DNA from: Bin80 sp965208025
Lineage (GTDB): Bacteria; Bacteroidota; Rhodothermia; Rhodothermales; Bin80
NCBI GenBank assembly: GCA_965208025.1
Contig: OZ242302.1
Span: 2,294,001 to 2,358,000 of the forward strand
Length of the DNA: 64,000 bases
Direction: 5' to 3'
Positions 63,683 to 64,000 of the stretch are shown piece by piece. The position numbers and the translations under genes are program-made. The notes beneath the pieces are model-generated. The model made no database searches. It had not been told where the DNA came from and was given only the letters and a program-made list of their open reading frames with translations. The stretch's first letter is position 1; each line of letters begins with the position of its first letter.

Positions 63683-64000
63683 ATTCTGGAATTGTAAGTC
63701 AAAATAAATGCATCCCTTATCACAATGCACACCACAGTGCAAGTTCTCTTATCAAATCTGCTTTAAGTTACAATATCCCTATCTTTAATGAATCAAATGG
63801 TTTCAGGATTACTTCGGCAATTTGTGCGACGATATGAGGTTTTGACCGCTGCACATGGACGATGTTGGTTGGCGGGTAATGATGGGGATTGAGTGCCATC
63901 TGATTCAAGAGGGCTTGTGATCTGTCTTGTCTCAGAGGCGCCCCAGATCAAGGGAATATAACCCAATTTGTTGAACAGACATGGAGGCTTGAAAATTTAT
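63683..64000. other. End of window, no gene supported
   Basis: A 33-codon frame at 63789-63890 is too short and featureless to support. Nothing else was seen. Confidence 0.4.

Noticed and set aside
63789..63890. 33-codon frame near the window end
   Set aside because: Too short, no family resemblance and no neighbouring context.

Overview
The window looks like a chromosomal piece of a Bacteroidota/Rhodothermota-type Gram-negative bacterium. Supporting signs are two TonB-dependent receptors with N-terminal carboxypeptidase-regulatory-like domains, a DUF4249 lipoprotein beside one of them, a bactofilin next to an M23 peptidase, a DUF5117-type zinc protease, an M14 peptidase, A-rich rather than Shine-Dalgarno-like sequence before many starts, and an F-type ATP synthase whose beta/epsilon genes lie about 26 kb from the rest. 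The lineage is inferred from gene content only; no rRNA is present.

Layout. 1-3.3 kb: start of rsmH (cut by the window edge), a probable decayed mraZ, pyrG and a methyltransferase. 4.2-7.0 kb: an ISNCY-like transposase pseudogene with an ISL3 element nested in it. 7.25-18.8 kb: one 3,860-residue surface protein (signal peptide, SwmB-like domain, 13-14 leucine-rich repeats, 23 Calx-beta repeats, cadherin/Ig-like domains, autotransporter-like beta-barrel) whose start codon runs into a tract of ten G. 19-29.8 kb: a TonB receptor, two tRNA-Ser genes, then on the minus strand DUF721, M23 peptidase, bactofilin, AtpZ, AtpI-like, atpB-E-F-H-A-G. 30-35.6 kb: TolC-like and MlaC-like genes, a DUF4249 lipoprotein and its TonB receptor. 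35.6-43.7 kb: a decaying zone with an outer-membrane protein gene split by a second ISL3 copy, a frameshifted lipoprotein gene, a SAP-domain gene, a conserved gene of unknown function overlapping a broken DUF4365 (nuclease-fold) gene, an IS1182/IS5-like element and an ISL3 relic. 44.8-55.1 kb: a glycosidase-like/membrane fusion, M14 peptidase, recJ, an MFS transporter, a DUF3078-like protein, atpC and atpD. 55.4-62.7 kb: zinc metalloprotease, then RecQ-phosphoribosyltransferase fusion and two DprA-like genes in one tight run. 62.8-63.7 kb: an IS1595-type relic and a gene with at least three frameshifts.

The most interesting unit is 57892-62725: a RecQ-family helicase carrying a C-terminal phosphoribosyltransferase-like domain, followed at 2 bp and 5 bp by two DprA-like proteins (three DprA-like domains in all, one gene being a tandem). 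This resembles toxin-antitoxin/anti-phage modules that use RecQ-like, phosphoribosyltransferase and DprA-like parts, but in an arrangement I cannot match to a named system. The second is the possibly phase-variable giant adhesin.

Intact ISL3 copies with perfect 8-bp target duplications, relics of other elements and several independently frameshifted genes show active transposition together with gene decay. That would suit a host-associated or otherwise relaxed-selection lifestyle, which is inference. Two disrupted genes could be rebuilt exactly from the sequence by removing the insertion and one copy of the target duplication; a third (the DUF4365 gene) was rebuilt across its insertion but keeps a separate frameshift.
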